NCBI RefSeq assembly: GCF_002887595.1
Contig: NZ_PEBU01000002.1
Coordinates: 310,001 to 374,000 of the forward strand
Length of the DNA: 64,000 bases
Reading direction: 5' to 3'
DNA from: Bowmanella denitrificans
GTDB taxonomy: Bacteria; Pseudomonadota; Gammaproteobacteria; Enterobacterales; Alteromonadaceae
Shown: positions 34,608 through 43,677 of the stretch, piece by piece
Layout of the letters: every line of letters starts with the position of its first letter
Position numbering within the stretch: position 1 is the first letter of the stretch
Program-made: the position numbers and the translations under genes
Notes under the pieces: model-generated
The model's database searches: none
Told to the model about the DNA's origin: nothing
The model's input: only the letters and a program-made list of their open reading frames with translations

Positions 34608-35840
34608 TTAAACGGTTCTGGTGGCCATCGCAGGGGAGATAGCGGCGGCGCGCTTGGCCGGCCCCAATACCGCCAGTAACCCTACCAAGCAAAGGGCCAG
34701 CATACCTATTGGCAGCAAGTACCAGTGCAGACGGGTGAGTCCGAGAGACTCTACCAGAACAACATTCAGTCCAAGGCTGAGTAACGCACCAAGCAGCACA
34801 CCGACTGAACTGATGATGAAATTTTCCAGCATAAAGTAACGCAGAATGCTGCCCTGACTGGCGCCCAGCGCACGGCGGGTACCTATCTGTTTACGTCGGC
34901 GATTTACACTGAAACTGGCCAGACCGACAATTCCCAGGGCCGTCACCAGCGTCAGGGTTATCATTACCGTGCTAAGCACTTTGATCATGGCCTGATCGCG
35001 ACGATAGCTGCGCTCCCGGGTCTCATTCATGCTGCGCATGCCCCTTACCACCCGACCTTTATTGCTGTCAGCCAGCAGTTGTTCCACTTTGGGCATCAGT
35101 TCGTCTAAGCGTCCTGGTTCGGTACGAATGATATAGGTACTGGTACTGAACAAGGTTTTTTCCGGAGACAGCATGGCATTTTCAACCCGGTTCCAGCCCA
35201 CCCAGGGAGCCTGGAGTTTATCCACTATGCCCTGGATCAGTATGGGTTCGTCGTCGTTGATATATACGGTTTTGCCAACAACATCCTGATATTGCGCATC
35301 GGGGAACAGGTTCTCCGCCAAGGCCTTGGTGACGATGGTCTGCGCTGGCCAGTCACGCTGGGTACCCTGACGCCAGCGAATATCGGTGTCCTGGAAGGGC
35401 TGACCAGCAATCAGCTCAAGGTCCAACGTCTGAAGTACGTGCTCGTCTACCATGTAAACGGCGGTACCGACACCATCAAATTCAGTACCCGGTTGGGTTT
35501 GCAGTCCCATCGACCAGCCACCACCGCTAATGGGTATGGCATTTATCTGCATGGCATCCTTAACACCAGGCAAGGCACGGATAGCATCAAGATCGGTTTG
35601 GATGGTGACTTGCTGATTAAAATCAGCGGCAAATCCGGTACTGCTGATATAGAAGCTGTTGGCTTCGTCTATACCACTGTCCCTGGCCATCTGAGCTCGT
35701 CGTTCCAGTAGAATATGTACTGCATTAACCACAATACACAGTGTCACGGCAATTTGCAGGGCGATGAGTAAAGCACTGACCTTATTGCGGCTTAAAGCAC
35801 GAAAAATGGGACCTATTTCCAGACAAGAGAATGCTTGCAT
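34608..35840 (-). CDS. ABC transporter permease, MacB/FtsX type (second permease)
   Basis: About 410 residues: an N-terminal TM helix (SALLIALQIAVTLCIVVNAV), a large periplasmic MacB-PCD domain, then three TM helices with RRKQIGTRRALGASQGSIL, the FtsX-type coupling segment. The frame reaches a GTG at 35855 overlapping the upstream stop. ATG 35840 has GAGGA at suitable distance and starts like homologues, so I prefer it. It pairs with the next permease gene to form an exporter. Confidence 0.87.
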   Translation of the reverse strand: MQAFSCLEIGPIFRALSRNKVSALLIALQIAVTLCIVVNAVHILLERRAQMARDSGIDEANSFYISSTGFAADFNQQVTIQTDLDAIRALPGVKDAMQINAIPISGGGWSMGLQTQPGTEFDGVGTAVYMVDEHVLQTLDLELIAGQPFQDTDIRWRQGTQRDWPAQTIVTKALAENLFPDAQYQDVVGKTVYINDDEPILIQGIVDKLQAPWVGWNRVENAMLSPEKTLFSTSTYIIRTEPGRLDELMPKVEQLLADSNKGRVVRGMRSMNETRERSYRRDQAMIKVLSTVMITLTLVTALGIVGLASFSVNRRRKQIGTRRALGASQGSILRYFMLENFIISSVGVLLGALLSLGLNVVLVESLGLTRLHWYLLPIGMLALCLVGLLAVLGPAKRAAAISPAMATRTV

Positions 35841-35851
35841 AATCATGTTCC

Positions 35852-37165
35852 TCACTGGCTTTTCAGTTGACTGGCCGGGGCGATATTGCAGGCCCGCCAG
35901 GTGGGGTAGAGACCGGCCAATATGCTGCAGACCAAAGACAGCAGCAGCGCAAATACCACCATATTCAAATCCAGGCTGGTAAGATTGTCGGCAAACTCAC
36001 CATACAAACTGCTGATCCCCATCAGGCCCAACAACGCCAGCAACAGTCCGGCAATCCCTCCTGCTAAACCAATACAGGCGGTTTCCACCAAATGTTGGTA
36101 AAACAAGGCTGTTCTGGACGCGCCTATGGCCCGGCGCAGACCAATTTCCGATGATTTACCGCTGAATTTCGCCAACAGCAGACCAATGGTATTGAGCAGA
36201 CACACGGTTAAAAACATCAAGCTCAGCCACAGCATGACTTTGGCATCATCTGCTACCACTTGCTGGTTTTCCATCCATTGCATCACGTCAGATAAGCGGT
36301 TATTCAATGGTCGGGGGAAGCGCCCCAGGGCTTTTTGTTCATTGACGTAATGGGTCAGAAAGGTCAGATAATCCTGTTTAGTCTGGGTATCTGGTAGCTC
36401 TACCCACATTTGGTAGTTAACGCATTCTGAACGCAGAAACCCTTCAAAACTGTCCTCTTCCGGGGTTTTCCAGCAACTGGTATTGCCGCCATTGGGTAGC
36501 TGCAACGCTTGCTTGAGTAAGAAGGGCATAAACAATTCTTCCGTTTCGTGAAACGCACCGGTGGTGACGTCATAAAACCTGGGTACCGGCTGCCAGTCAG
36601 CCAGTACGCCGACGACAGTAAATTGGCGTCCGGCAATGCGCAGTGAACGACCAACCGGGTTTTCACCACCAAACACCTTGTCATTGGTTTCGCGACTTAA
36701 GATTACAACCTGTTCTTTGTTTGCATCCTGCTGAGCATCCCAGGGTCCACCATACAAAAATGGCGTATCAAACATGCTGAAAAAGTCACTGAAAGTAAGG
36801 CGGATACCAGCGTTAAAAGGTTTTGCATCCTGATCCGGGGGCTCCACCACGGCAGCAGAGGAAGCCATGGCTGCTTGGCGCGGTGCTTTTTGGGCGGCCA
36901 TCAGGTTGGTGGCATCTGTCCAGGTCAGTTGGTCGGGGGGCTCATTGGGTTCTTCGGCCGGTTCATTAGGATCCCAACTGTCCACTTGTACATAAAAAAG
37001 TTGTTGGCTTTTATGCGGAATCGGATTGGCCGACATCAGATAGTTCACTGTTATGGTGGTCATACTGGCGCCTATGCCGAGCGCAATAGCCGCTACCATC
37101 AAGGCGCTGAGTATCGGATTACGGCGGATACTTAAATAAGCCAGTCGCAGATAATAACTAAACAT
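35852..37165 (-). CDS. ABC transporter permease, MacB/FtsX type (first permease)
   Basis: 437 residues with the same architecture: TM1 (PILSALMVAAIALGIGASM), a periplasmic domain (FSDFFSMFDTPFLYGG, FGGENPVGRSLRI) and three C-terminal TMs beginning after SSEIGLRRAIGASRTALF. ATG 37165 has GGGAGG at 6 nt; the longer frame is discarded. The heterodimer with the next gene resembles YknZ/MacB-type machines that move peptides, lipoproteins or toxins by mechanotransmission. Confidence 0.88.
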   Translation of the reverse strand: MFSYYLRLAYLSIRRNPILSALMVAAIALGIGASMTTITVNYLMSANPIPHKSQQLFYVQVDSWDPNEPAEEPNEPPDQLTWTDATNLMAAQKAPRQAAMASSAAVVEPPDQDAKPFNAGIRLTFSDFFSMFDTPFLYGGPWDAQQDANKEQVVILSRETNDKVFGGENPVGRSLRIAGRQFTVVGVLADWQPVPRFYDVTTGAFHETEELFMPFLLKQALQLPNGGNTSCWKTPEEDSFEGFLRSECVNYQMWVELPDTQTKQDYLTFLTHYVNEQKALGRFPRPLNNRLSDVMQWMENQQVVADDAKVMLWLSLMFLTVCLLNTIGLLLAKFSGKSSEIGLRRAIGASRTALFYQHLVETACIGLAGGIAGLLLALLGLMGISSLYGEFADNLTSLDLNMVVFALLLSLVCSILAGLYPTWRACNIAPASQLKSQ

Positions 37166-37175
37166 GTCGGCCTCC

Positions 37176-37892
<717 letters not shown>

Positions 37893-37946
37893 GGGATATC
37901 CTCGTTGCTGTTTTTTTACTGTTATTGGCTGGCGAATTTGTGTCGT

Positions 37947-39218
37947 CTATTGGGTAATTTGCACCCACTGGGCCCCGTCAAACTGGTCTGTGCCCGAAAC
38001 AATGATGGTGTCGCCGGGACTCAAGCCTGCCAATATCTCAACGTTGGATAGGCTGCGAGCCCCGGTTTCTATACGTTGTCGTCTGGCCATGCCGTCTTTG
38101 ACTACATAGGCAATTCGGCCATTGCCACTCTCCAGGAACTGCCCCCGCTGTACCATCAGGACATTAGGTTTGTTTTCCATCAGAATGCGGGTGGTCAGAC
38201 GCTGGTTTTGGCGCAGGCCGGATGGGGCGGTGGTGGCAAAACGCACCCGCCCGGTCACCTGATTGTTCTCAATTTCCGGGGAGAGGGTGACCAGGGTTGC
38301 GGGGTGCGTTTCACCATTAAAGCTGACCTGGGCATCCATGCCGATGGCCAAATCATCGGCGTAGCTTTCTGGTATCGCCACTTCCAGTTCAAACTGGCTG
38401 AGATCCACCACTGATAGGATGGCTTGATGACGGGTAACCTGGTTTTTATCCTGTACGGCCAGGTTTCCGACTATACCGTTCACCGGTGAGCGCAGGGTCA
38501 GTTCATCCACTTTGCGTTGTAGTTCCGCTACCAACAGGGTTTGACGGTTTACCTGCAACTGCTGTGACTGAATATCAAAGGCCAGGCTTTCTTCATCCAG
38601 CTCTGCGTCCTGAATGGCATGCTGATAGACCAGCCTGGCATTCTGTAAATCATCCTGTGCTTTTTCATAGTCTATCTGACTGATAGTACTGCTTTGATAG
38701 GCTTTGTCGGCACGGCGTTTTTCCCGGTCAGCAGCCGTCAGGGCGACCTTGGCCATATCCACTGACTTCTGATTTTCAAGGTGCTGGATCTTGGCCTGAA
38801 TACGCTTTCTGTCCAGTTCCATCTTCTGTTTCTGTAAACTGGATTCCTCCTGTTTCAGCTCATTGGTCAGTTCCGGACTATCGATACTGGCCAGTACCTG
38901 ATGCTGCTGAACCTGAGCACCCGCGTCTACCGCAAAGCTAATGGTGCCCTGAGCAGGGCTATACAGCCTTGGACTGACGGCGGCGACCACCTGCGCCTGC
39001 ACTGACAGATCGCGAACGAAATCGCCCTGGGTCACCTGTGCCAGTCTTAAGCGCTGCAATGGCACTGAAGCCTGCGCACTGGACCAGTTGCTTAATGTCG
39101 GCATCAGCAGTGCGCCTGTGGTTGTCAGCAACAACACCGCCGCCAATACATAAAGCGGTTTGCGGCTTTTGCGTGGCGTTAGCCTGACATCCTGGCCGCT
39201 GGTATCAGTAATCATCAT
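37947..39218 (-). CDS. Membrane-fusion (HlyD/MacA-type) periplasmic adaptor
   Basis: About 423 residues. N-terminal TM anchor (LYVLAAVLLLTTTGALLM), lipoyl half (QGTISFAVDAGAQVQQHQVLASI), a long coiled-coil hairpin (~residues 125-215, rich in K, E and Q), second lipoyl half (LRSPVNGIVGNLAVQDKN) and beta-barrel. ATG 39218 has GGGGA upstream. First gene of the four-gene exporter operon. No TolC-type gene is in the operon, so it must borrow an unlinked channel. Confidence 0.9.
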   Translation of the reverse strand: MMITDTSGQDVRLTPRKSRKPLYVLAAVLLLTTTGALLMPTLSNWSSAQASVPLQRLRLAQVTQGDFVRDLSVQAQVVAAVSPRLYSPAQGTISFAVDAGAQVQQHQVLASIDSPELTNELKQEESSLQKQKMELDRKRIQAKIQHLENQKSVDMAKVALTAADREKRRADKAYQSSTISQIDYEKAQDDLQNARLVYQHAIQDAELDEESLAFDIQSQQLQVNRQTLLVAELQRKVDELTLRSPVNGIVGNLAVQDKNQVTRHQAILSVVDLSQFELEVAIPESYADDLAIGMDAQVSFNGETHPATLVTLSPEIENNQVTGRVRFATTAPSGLRQNQRLTTRILMENKPNVLMVQRGQFLESGNGRIAYVVKDGMARRQRIETGARSLSNVEILAGLSPGDTIIVSGTDQFDGAQWVQITQ

Positions 39219-39351
39219 GTTGTTTCCCCGTTGAGTTTGGCATAAGAACAATCACTGCCTAAGTCGAGCCATAGAGGAAAATGGTTGTTATCCATGTTGT
39301 AAAAAAATGTGTTTTTGTTAATGCTGTTAAAAAATTAAGTGGGGAAACAAT

Positions 39352-39732
39352 ATGATTACGCTGTTCTATGCCGGATGGCTGGTGCTACTGGTGGTCACCT
39401 TGTCGGTTAAGGTGATTCGTCTGCGACGACAGCACCAGGTTGCCATCGGTGACGGTGGCCATAAAGACCTGCAACTGGCGATTCGTGCCCATGGCAATGC
39501 GCTGGAATATCTGCCTCTGGCGTTGCTGATACTGTTTATGTTGGAGCAGGCTAATCTGGCATTTTGGGTGATCCATGGCCTGGGGGGATTGTTACTGATC
39601 GGGCGCTTGATCCATGCTTACGCCATTCCGAATCGTAACCTCAAACTCAGGGTGCTGGGCATGGCAATGACATTCGCCATGCTGCTGGCCGGTGCGGGAA
39701 TGGGTATCGGATTGGCCATAGGGCGCTGGTAA
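39352..39732 (+). CDS. MAPEG family membrane protein
   Basis: 126 residues with four hydrophobic helices. RAHGNALEYLPLALL is the MAPEG hallmark and NRNLKLRVLGMAMTF the next conserved loop. The family contains microsomal glutathione transferase-like proteins; bacterial members such as YecN have no firmly known role. It is followed 1 bp later by a DUF2937 gene, so the two are co-transcribed. Confidence 0.87.
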   Translation: MITLFYAGWLVLLVVTLSVKVIRLRRQHQVAIGDGGHKDLQLAIRAHGNALEYLPLALLILFMLEQANLAFWVIHGLGGLLLIGRLIHAYAIPNRNLKLRVLGMAMTFAMLLAGAGMGIGLAIGRW

Positions 39733-39733
39733 A

Positions 39734-40270
39734 ATGGTTGTTCTGGTTGGGTTGCTGAAGAAGTGTAACGAGTATCTCCGTTTGATGCTGTTTATGGCTG
39801 CACTTCTGGCCGGTGTGCAGCTTCCAGGTTTTGTTCAGCAATATGAAGATGCGGTGTTAGCCCATCTGGCAGAAGCCAGACTGGCGTTGGCACCTTTTGA
39901 AAGAGATGCCCGAATTCATACTCAGGGTGATGTCACGGCACTGATAAAACGCTATCAGCAAAACAGTGATGCGGCCGTGCGGGATGGTGCGGCCAGTATT
40001 CAGCAGTTGCAGCAGCGGGTCATATACCTGGAGCAAATGGCCGAACAACTGCAAGCCAATGCATTGGTCCGTGGCTGGTACGCTTTATTACAACCTGATT
40101 CTGAGCTATTTGCAGAAGTACAAAGTTACTACGATTACAGGGTGCCTTTAAACCTAACTGCTATTATCTGGGGACTGACCTGTGGCATTCTGTTTGCCGC
40201 CGTGTTTGATTTTGTGGTTGCTTTACTGGTCTGGATGCTACCTAAGCGCCGCAGTAAATCTGGAGCATAG
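39734..40270 (+). CDS. DUF2937 family membrane protein
   Basis: 178 residues: an N-terminal hydrophobic helix (LRLMLFMAALLAGVQLPGFVQQYED), a soluble helical middle (residues ~40-130) and a C-terminal TM region (IIWGLTCGILFAAVFDFVVALLVW). PGFVQQY and the general layout match DUF2937 as I recall it. Function unknown. It is sandwiched between MAPEG and an orphan binding protein with 1-2 bp gaps, so all three share a transcript. Confidence 0.75.
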   Translation: MVVLVGLLKKCNEYLRLMLFMAALLAGVQLPGFVQQYEDAVLAHLAEARLALAPFERDARIHTQGDVTALIKRYQQNSDAAVRDGAASIQQLQQRVIYLEQMAEQLQANALVRGWYALLQPDSELFAEVQSYYDYRVPLNLTAIIWGLTCGILFAAVFDFVVALLVWMLPKRRSKSGA

Positions 40271-40272
40271 AG

Positions 40273-41340
40273 ATGATAAAAAAGGCTGTCAGCTTGGTAC
40301 TTTTGTATGCCTGCTGTTTCCCGGCGCTGGCAACCTCTGTCATGTTTGTTTCGCCCTCTACAGCTGATGATCCCTTCTTTAGTCGGGTTGAGCTTTTCAC
40401 CCGTTTGGCGGCGCAGAGTCTGCAGTTAGATCTGACCGTTGTGTATGGCGATGCACACCGCATTTATCAGCACGCAGAATTGGAAAAACGTCTGGCCAAT
40501 GAACAGCCTGATTATCTGTTGGTGCAAGTCTATTCGGGATCTGGAAAGGCTCTGTTTGATCTGCTGAAGAAATACCCAAAAGTTAAAGTTATCAGCCTTG
40601 AGCACTTATTGCTGAATCATGAGGCTGAGGAAGTGGGACGCCCTGGTGAGCAATATAGCAACTGGATCGCCGAAATCACCTTTGATAATCAGGCCGCCAG
40701 TGAATTACTCAGTCATTATCTGCTGCAGAGCTGTGACAAGCTGGCTCAGACTGGACGACACGGGGTGGTAGGTATTAATGGTCTGCATGGTCAGGAAGCC
40801 CTGCAAAGGCAAGCTGGACTGGTTGAGGCTGTGGATCGAAGCCCTGTTTATGAGTTGCACCAAGTCGTCAATGCCAAGTGGATGCGTGACGTTGCTCAGC
40901 AGCAGATCAGGGCATTACTGGGGCGTTATCCGGACACCAGCGTTATTTGGTCTGCATCTGACTGGATGGCGTTGGGTGTGGCAGATACCCTGGCTCCCCT
41001 GATGCGGGAAGGCCAGCCCTTTTGCATTGGTGGATTTGACTGGTTACCTGAAGTGGTTGGCGCTATTGAAAGCGGCCAGCTTACTGCCAGCGTTGGTGGT
41101 CATTTTATGATAGGCGCCTGGGCCATGGTAATGGTTTATGACCATTTGCATAAAGCTCTGCCTGATAGCGTTAAGGGAACTAACCCACTTTTCAGCCTGG
41201 CCTTAATGCATAAGGATAATGTCAATCAGATGGCCCCGCTGTTGGATACGCCTGCCTGGCAAAATACAGACTTTCGCAAATACAGTCTGTTTCACCATCC
41301 TGAGCAAAAGGAATATCGCTTTTCGCTGATTTCCCCTTAA
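40273..41340 (+). CDS. Periplasmic sugar-binding-like protein (type 1 PBP fold), orphan
   Basis: 355 residues with a signal peptide (MIKKAVSLVLLYACCFPALA). Type 1 periplasmic-binding fold like ribose/LuxP-type proteins: FVSPSTADDPFFSRVE, ALLGRYPDTSVIWSASDWMALGVADTL and IGGFDWLPEVVGAIESGQLTASVG correspond to the hinge and ligand-binding segments. There is no ABC permease; it may feed a sensor kinase or chemoreceptor encoded elsewhere. It overlaps the convergent phosphatase-like gene by 4 bp. Confidence 0.8.
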   Translation: MIKKAVSLVLLYACCFPALATSVMFVSPSTADDPFFSRVELFTRLAAQSLQLDLTVVYGDAHRIYQHAELEKRLANEQPDYLLVQVYSGSGKALFDLLKKYPKVKVISLEHLLLNHEAEEVGRPGEQYSNWIAEITFDNQAASELLSHYLLQSCDKLAQTGRHGVVGINGLHGQEALQRQAGLVEAVDRSPVYELHQVVNAKWMRDVAQQQIRALLGRYPDTSVIWSASDWMALGVADTLAPLMREGQPFCIGGFDWLPEVVGAIESGQLTASVGGHFMIGAWAMVMVYDHLHKALPDSVKGTNPLFSLALMHKDNVNQMAPLLDTPAWQNTDFRKYSLFHHPEQKEYRFSLISP

Positions 41341-42089
41341 TCTTTGTTTAGGGCGTGAAATTGCATACTTTTATCAATGGCTTTATGCAGCTTTTTACGC
41401 TTAAACAGCGCCAAGCTGCCGTGCTTAGGAAGCAGGGCGCCGCCCAGGTTAATCCCCACAACGTTGCCTTTTGACCATATCTTACTGGCAGGCTCACCGC
41501 CTGTCACAATACAATCAAACTGGTCATATCGGCGTCCTTTACGGTGAGGCACAGAAGGGTTGAGCAGGCAGTCGAGCAGTTCACGTAAGCTTGCCAGCTC
41601 AAATCCCTGCTGACTGAAATCATCCAGGGGATAACGACTGACTAAGCCAATGGGGGAGTGCTTTTTCTGCCTGACAATCATAGCAATAGGAAGTTTAGCC
41701 AATGCTTTGCAGGCTTTGCCAAGATCCCATTTTAACCTGATATCTTCATCAAAGGCCCAGTGGCCGCCAGCCACATACCAGTTCAGATAATGTCCCCGTT
41801 GAAGGGCATCCAGCATCATCAGTTCATGCAAGCCCAGCACCGGGTAAAACCAGTTTTCACTGAGCAATTCCAGTACCTCCAGGCTCTCCTGACCGTGGTC
41901 AATCAGGTTGCCAGTACAAAAAAGCCTGTCCTGCTGTGGATTAAAATCGGCTTTGTGCATGGCCCGCTGTAGCAGGCTGAATTGCCCCGCCAGATCACCG
42001 ACAAAGTAGTCCTTGCCGCTTTCATTGGCATCGAGGGTCTGCAAGCGTGTAAAGCCTGACAACAGTCTGGCCAGATCCATCTGCTTCAT
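41337..42089 (-). CDS. PPP-type metallophosphatase-fold protein with lost metal ligands
   Basis: About 250 residues and clearly of the lambda-phosphatase/PrpA type by layout (DYFVGDLAGQFSLLQRAM, GNLIDHGQESLEVLELL, VLGLHELMMLDAL). Each signature is broken: GDxHG is GDLAG, GDxVDRG is GNLIDHG, GNHE is GLHE, and the late His-containing motifs (CHADYP, FGHTP) read VSRYP and VTGGEP. The protein is therefore unlikely to bind two metals and hydrolyse phosphate. The frame continues to a TTG at 42131; ATG 42089 is preferred, but neither has a ribosome site. Possible pseudo-phosphatase regulator. Confidence 0.78.
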   Translation of the reverse strand: MKQMDLARLLSGFTRLQTLDANESGKDYFVGDLAGQFSLLQRAMHKADFNPQQDRLFCTGNLIDHGQESLEVLELLSENWFYPVLGLHELMMLDALQRGHYLNWYVAGGHWAFDEDIRLKWDLGKACKALAKLPIAMIVRQKKHSPIGLVSRYPLDDFSQQGFELASLRELLDCLLNPSVPHRKGRRYDQFDCIVTGGEPASKIWSKGNVVGINLGGALLPKHGSLALFKRKKLHKAIDKSMQFHALNKD

Positions 42090-42269
42090 AAGTGCATTTG
42101 CCGGCTGGTCATGGCTGTCCAACTCGCTCAATTGCCAAGCTATAAATAGCTAAGCTAACAGCTGCTTAGGCTTAGGCAATAGGTTCATAAATATTTAATA
42201 TTTAAGGCCTTACTTGTTAAATACCGGGTCGCCCATATCAATGGCTGTTTGTATCGGGAGATAAGCGAC

Positions 42270-42827
42270 ATGAAACCAGCAAACACAGAAATTGAAAGCC
42301 ACAGACTAAAGCTCAGACGCTTGCAACATCGTGATGCTAAAGCCTTGTTTGGCATTTTTTCCGATCCCCGGGTTATGACGTATTGGCACACACCGGCATG
42401 GCCATCCGTTGAGTATGCCCAGAATTATATTTCAGACGAGCAGGTCGCCTGGGATGAAGGTAAGGCTTTTACTTTTGCTATTGAACACCGCCACAGTGGT
42501 GAAGTAATGGGGAAATGTCTTTTGTGGCATTATGACGCTCAATCCCGGCGGGCTGAAATCGGCTTTGGGCTCGGTCCTGATTATTGGGGACAAGGGTATA
42601 TACAGGAAGCCGGAATGGCATTGTTGCAGTTTGCTTTTAACCATCTTGATTTAAATCGACTGGAAGCCGAGATTGATCCGGACAATAAGGCCTCGGCCAA
42701 GGCCTTGGAACGGCTGGGGTTTAAACAGGAAGGCTATTTGCGTCAGCGCTGGATTATAGCCGGGCATAAGTCCGACTCTGCTTTATATGGCCTGTTACGA
42801 GAGGAATTCTTGTCCATAGGTATTTAA
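42270..42827 (+). CDS. GNAT N-acetyltransferase, RimJ/RimL type
   Basis: 185 residues. The acetyl-CoA loop is in GFGLGPDYWGQGYIQEAG, and LDLNRLEAEIDPDNKASAKALERLGF is the RimJ/RimL-family stretch. Start 42270 has GGGAG 7 nt upstream. The acceptor may be a ribosomal protein N-terminus or a small amine; not decidable here. Confidence 0.9.
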   Translation: MKPANTEIESHRLKLRRLQHRDAKALFGIFSDPRVMTYWHTPAWPSVEYAQNYISDEQVAWDEGKAFTFAIEHRHSGEVMGKCLLWHYDAQSRRAEIGFGLGPDYWGQGYIQEAGMALLQFAFNHLDLNRLEAEIDPDNKASAKALERLGFKQEGYLRQRWIIAGHKSDSALYGLLREEFLSIGI

Positions 42828-42882
42828 CCCTGAATATTGGACCCAATATAAGTCAGTAAGTAACTGATTATTGGAACGCCCC

Positions 42883-43596
42883 ATGTTTGCATCTCGTCCA
42901 TCTGCCGGTTTAGGGCAATCTATGTTGATGGCCTGCCTGTTTTTATGCCTGTTATGGTGGGTTAAGCTGGCAGAGTCATTTCTGGGGCTGGATTTAAGCA
43001 ATCTGGCAGTGGTCCCTCTGCAACTTAGTGGTTTGCTGGGTATTATCACGGCGCCATTGGTGCATGCATCGTATTTGCATATATTCAGCAATAGTTTGCC
43101 GGTACTGGTGCTAGGCACCTTACTATTTTATGGGTATCCGCGCTCCTGCAAACCGGCACTATTGCTAATTTGGCTAATGTCAGGTTTGGGAGTGTGGTTA
43201 TTTGCCAGACAGGCTGCTCACGTGGGGGTCAGTGGCGTGGTGCACGGCATGTTTTTTTATCTGCTACTGTCCAGCATTCTGCGACGGGACAAATTATCCG
43301 TCGCCCTGATGATGGTGGGGTTCTTTTTATATGGCGGCATGCTGATGACCATTTTCCCCAGAGAACCGCAAATCTCATTTGAGTATCACTTTTTCGGTGC
43401 CGTGGCCGGTTGCGTGGCATCGGTGTTGTTTCAACACCGCGATCCCAAGCCAGAAGAGAAGACCTATCAATGGGAAAATGAAGAAGACAGCCAGGACCCG
43501 CTAATTGGCGATTTATGGCAGCAGAACCCACAACACCCATATTCCGATGGTTCCCAGACACCACATGAACACCGCGATACAGAGAACAAATATTAA
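42883..43596 (+). CDS. Rhomboid-family intramembrane serine protease
   Basis: 237 residues with six TM helices. The catalytic serine is in HVGVSGVVHG (GxSG), the histidine in YHFFGAVAG, and HASYLHIFSNSLP is the HxxxN oxyanion motif of TM2. The C-terminal ~50 residues are a hydrophilic, acidic, Q/D-rich tail that is longer than usual. It cleaves TM substrates at the inner membrane. TTG 42871 is a possible alternative start. Confidence 0.9.
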   Translation: MFASRPSAGLGQSMLMACLFLCLLWWVKLAESFLGLDLSNLAVVPLQLSGLLGIITAPLVHASYLHIFSNSLPVLVLGTLLFYGYPRSCKPALLLIWLMSGLGVWLFARQAAHVGVSGVVHGMFFYLLLSSILRRDKLSVALMMVGFFLYGGMLMTIFPREPQISFEYHFFGAVAGCVASVLFQHRDPKPEEKTYQWENEEDSQDPLIGDLWQQNPQHPYSDGSQTPHEHRDTENKY

Positions 43597-43677
43597 TCCC
43601 ATCAAGTACTTGCTTCTCATCTGAGGATTGTGTGGCTACAATGGGGACCTTATTGATGCAACAGGCTCGAGAGATTG

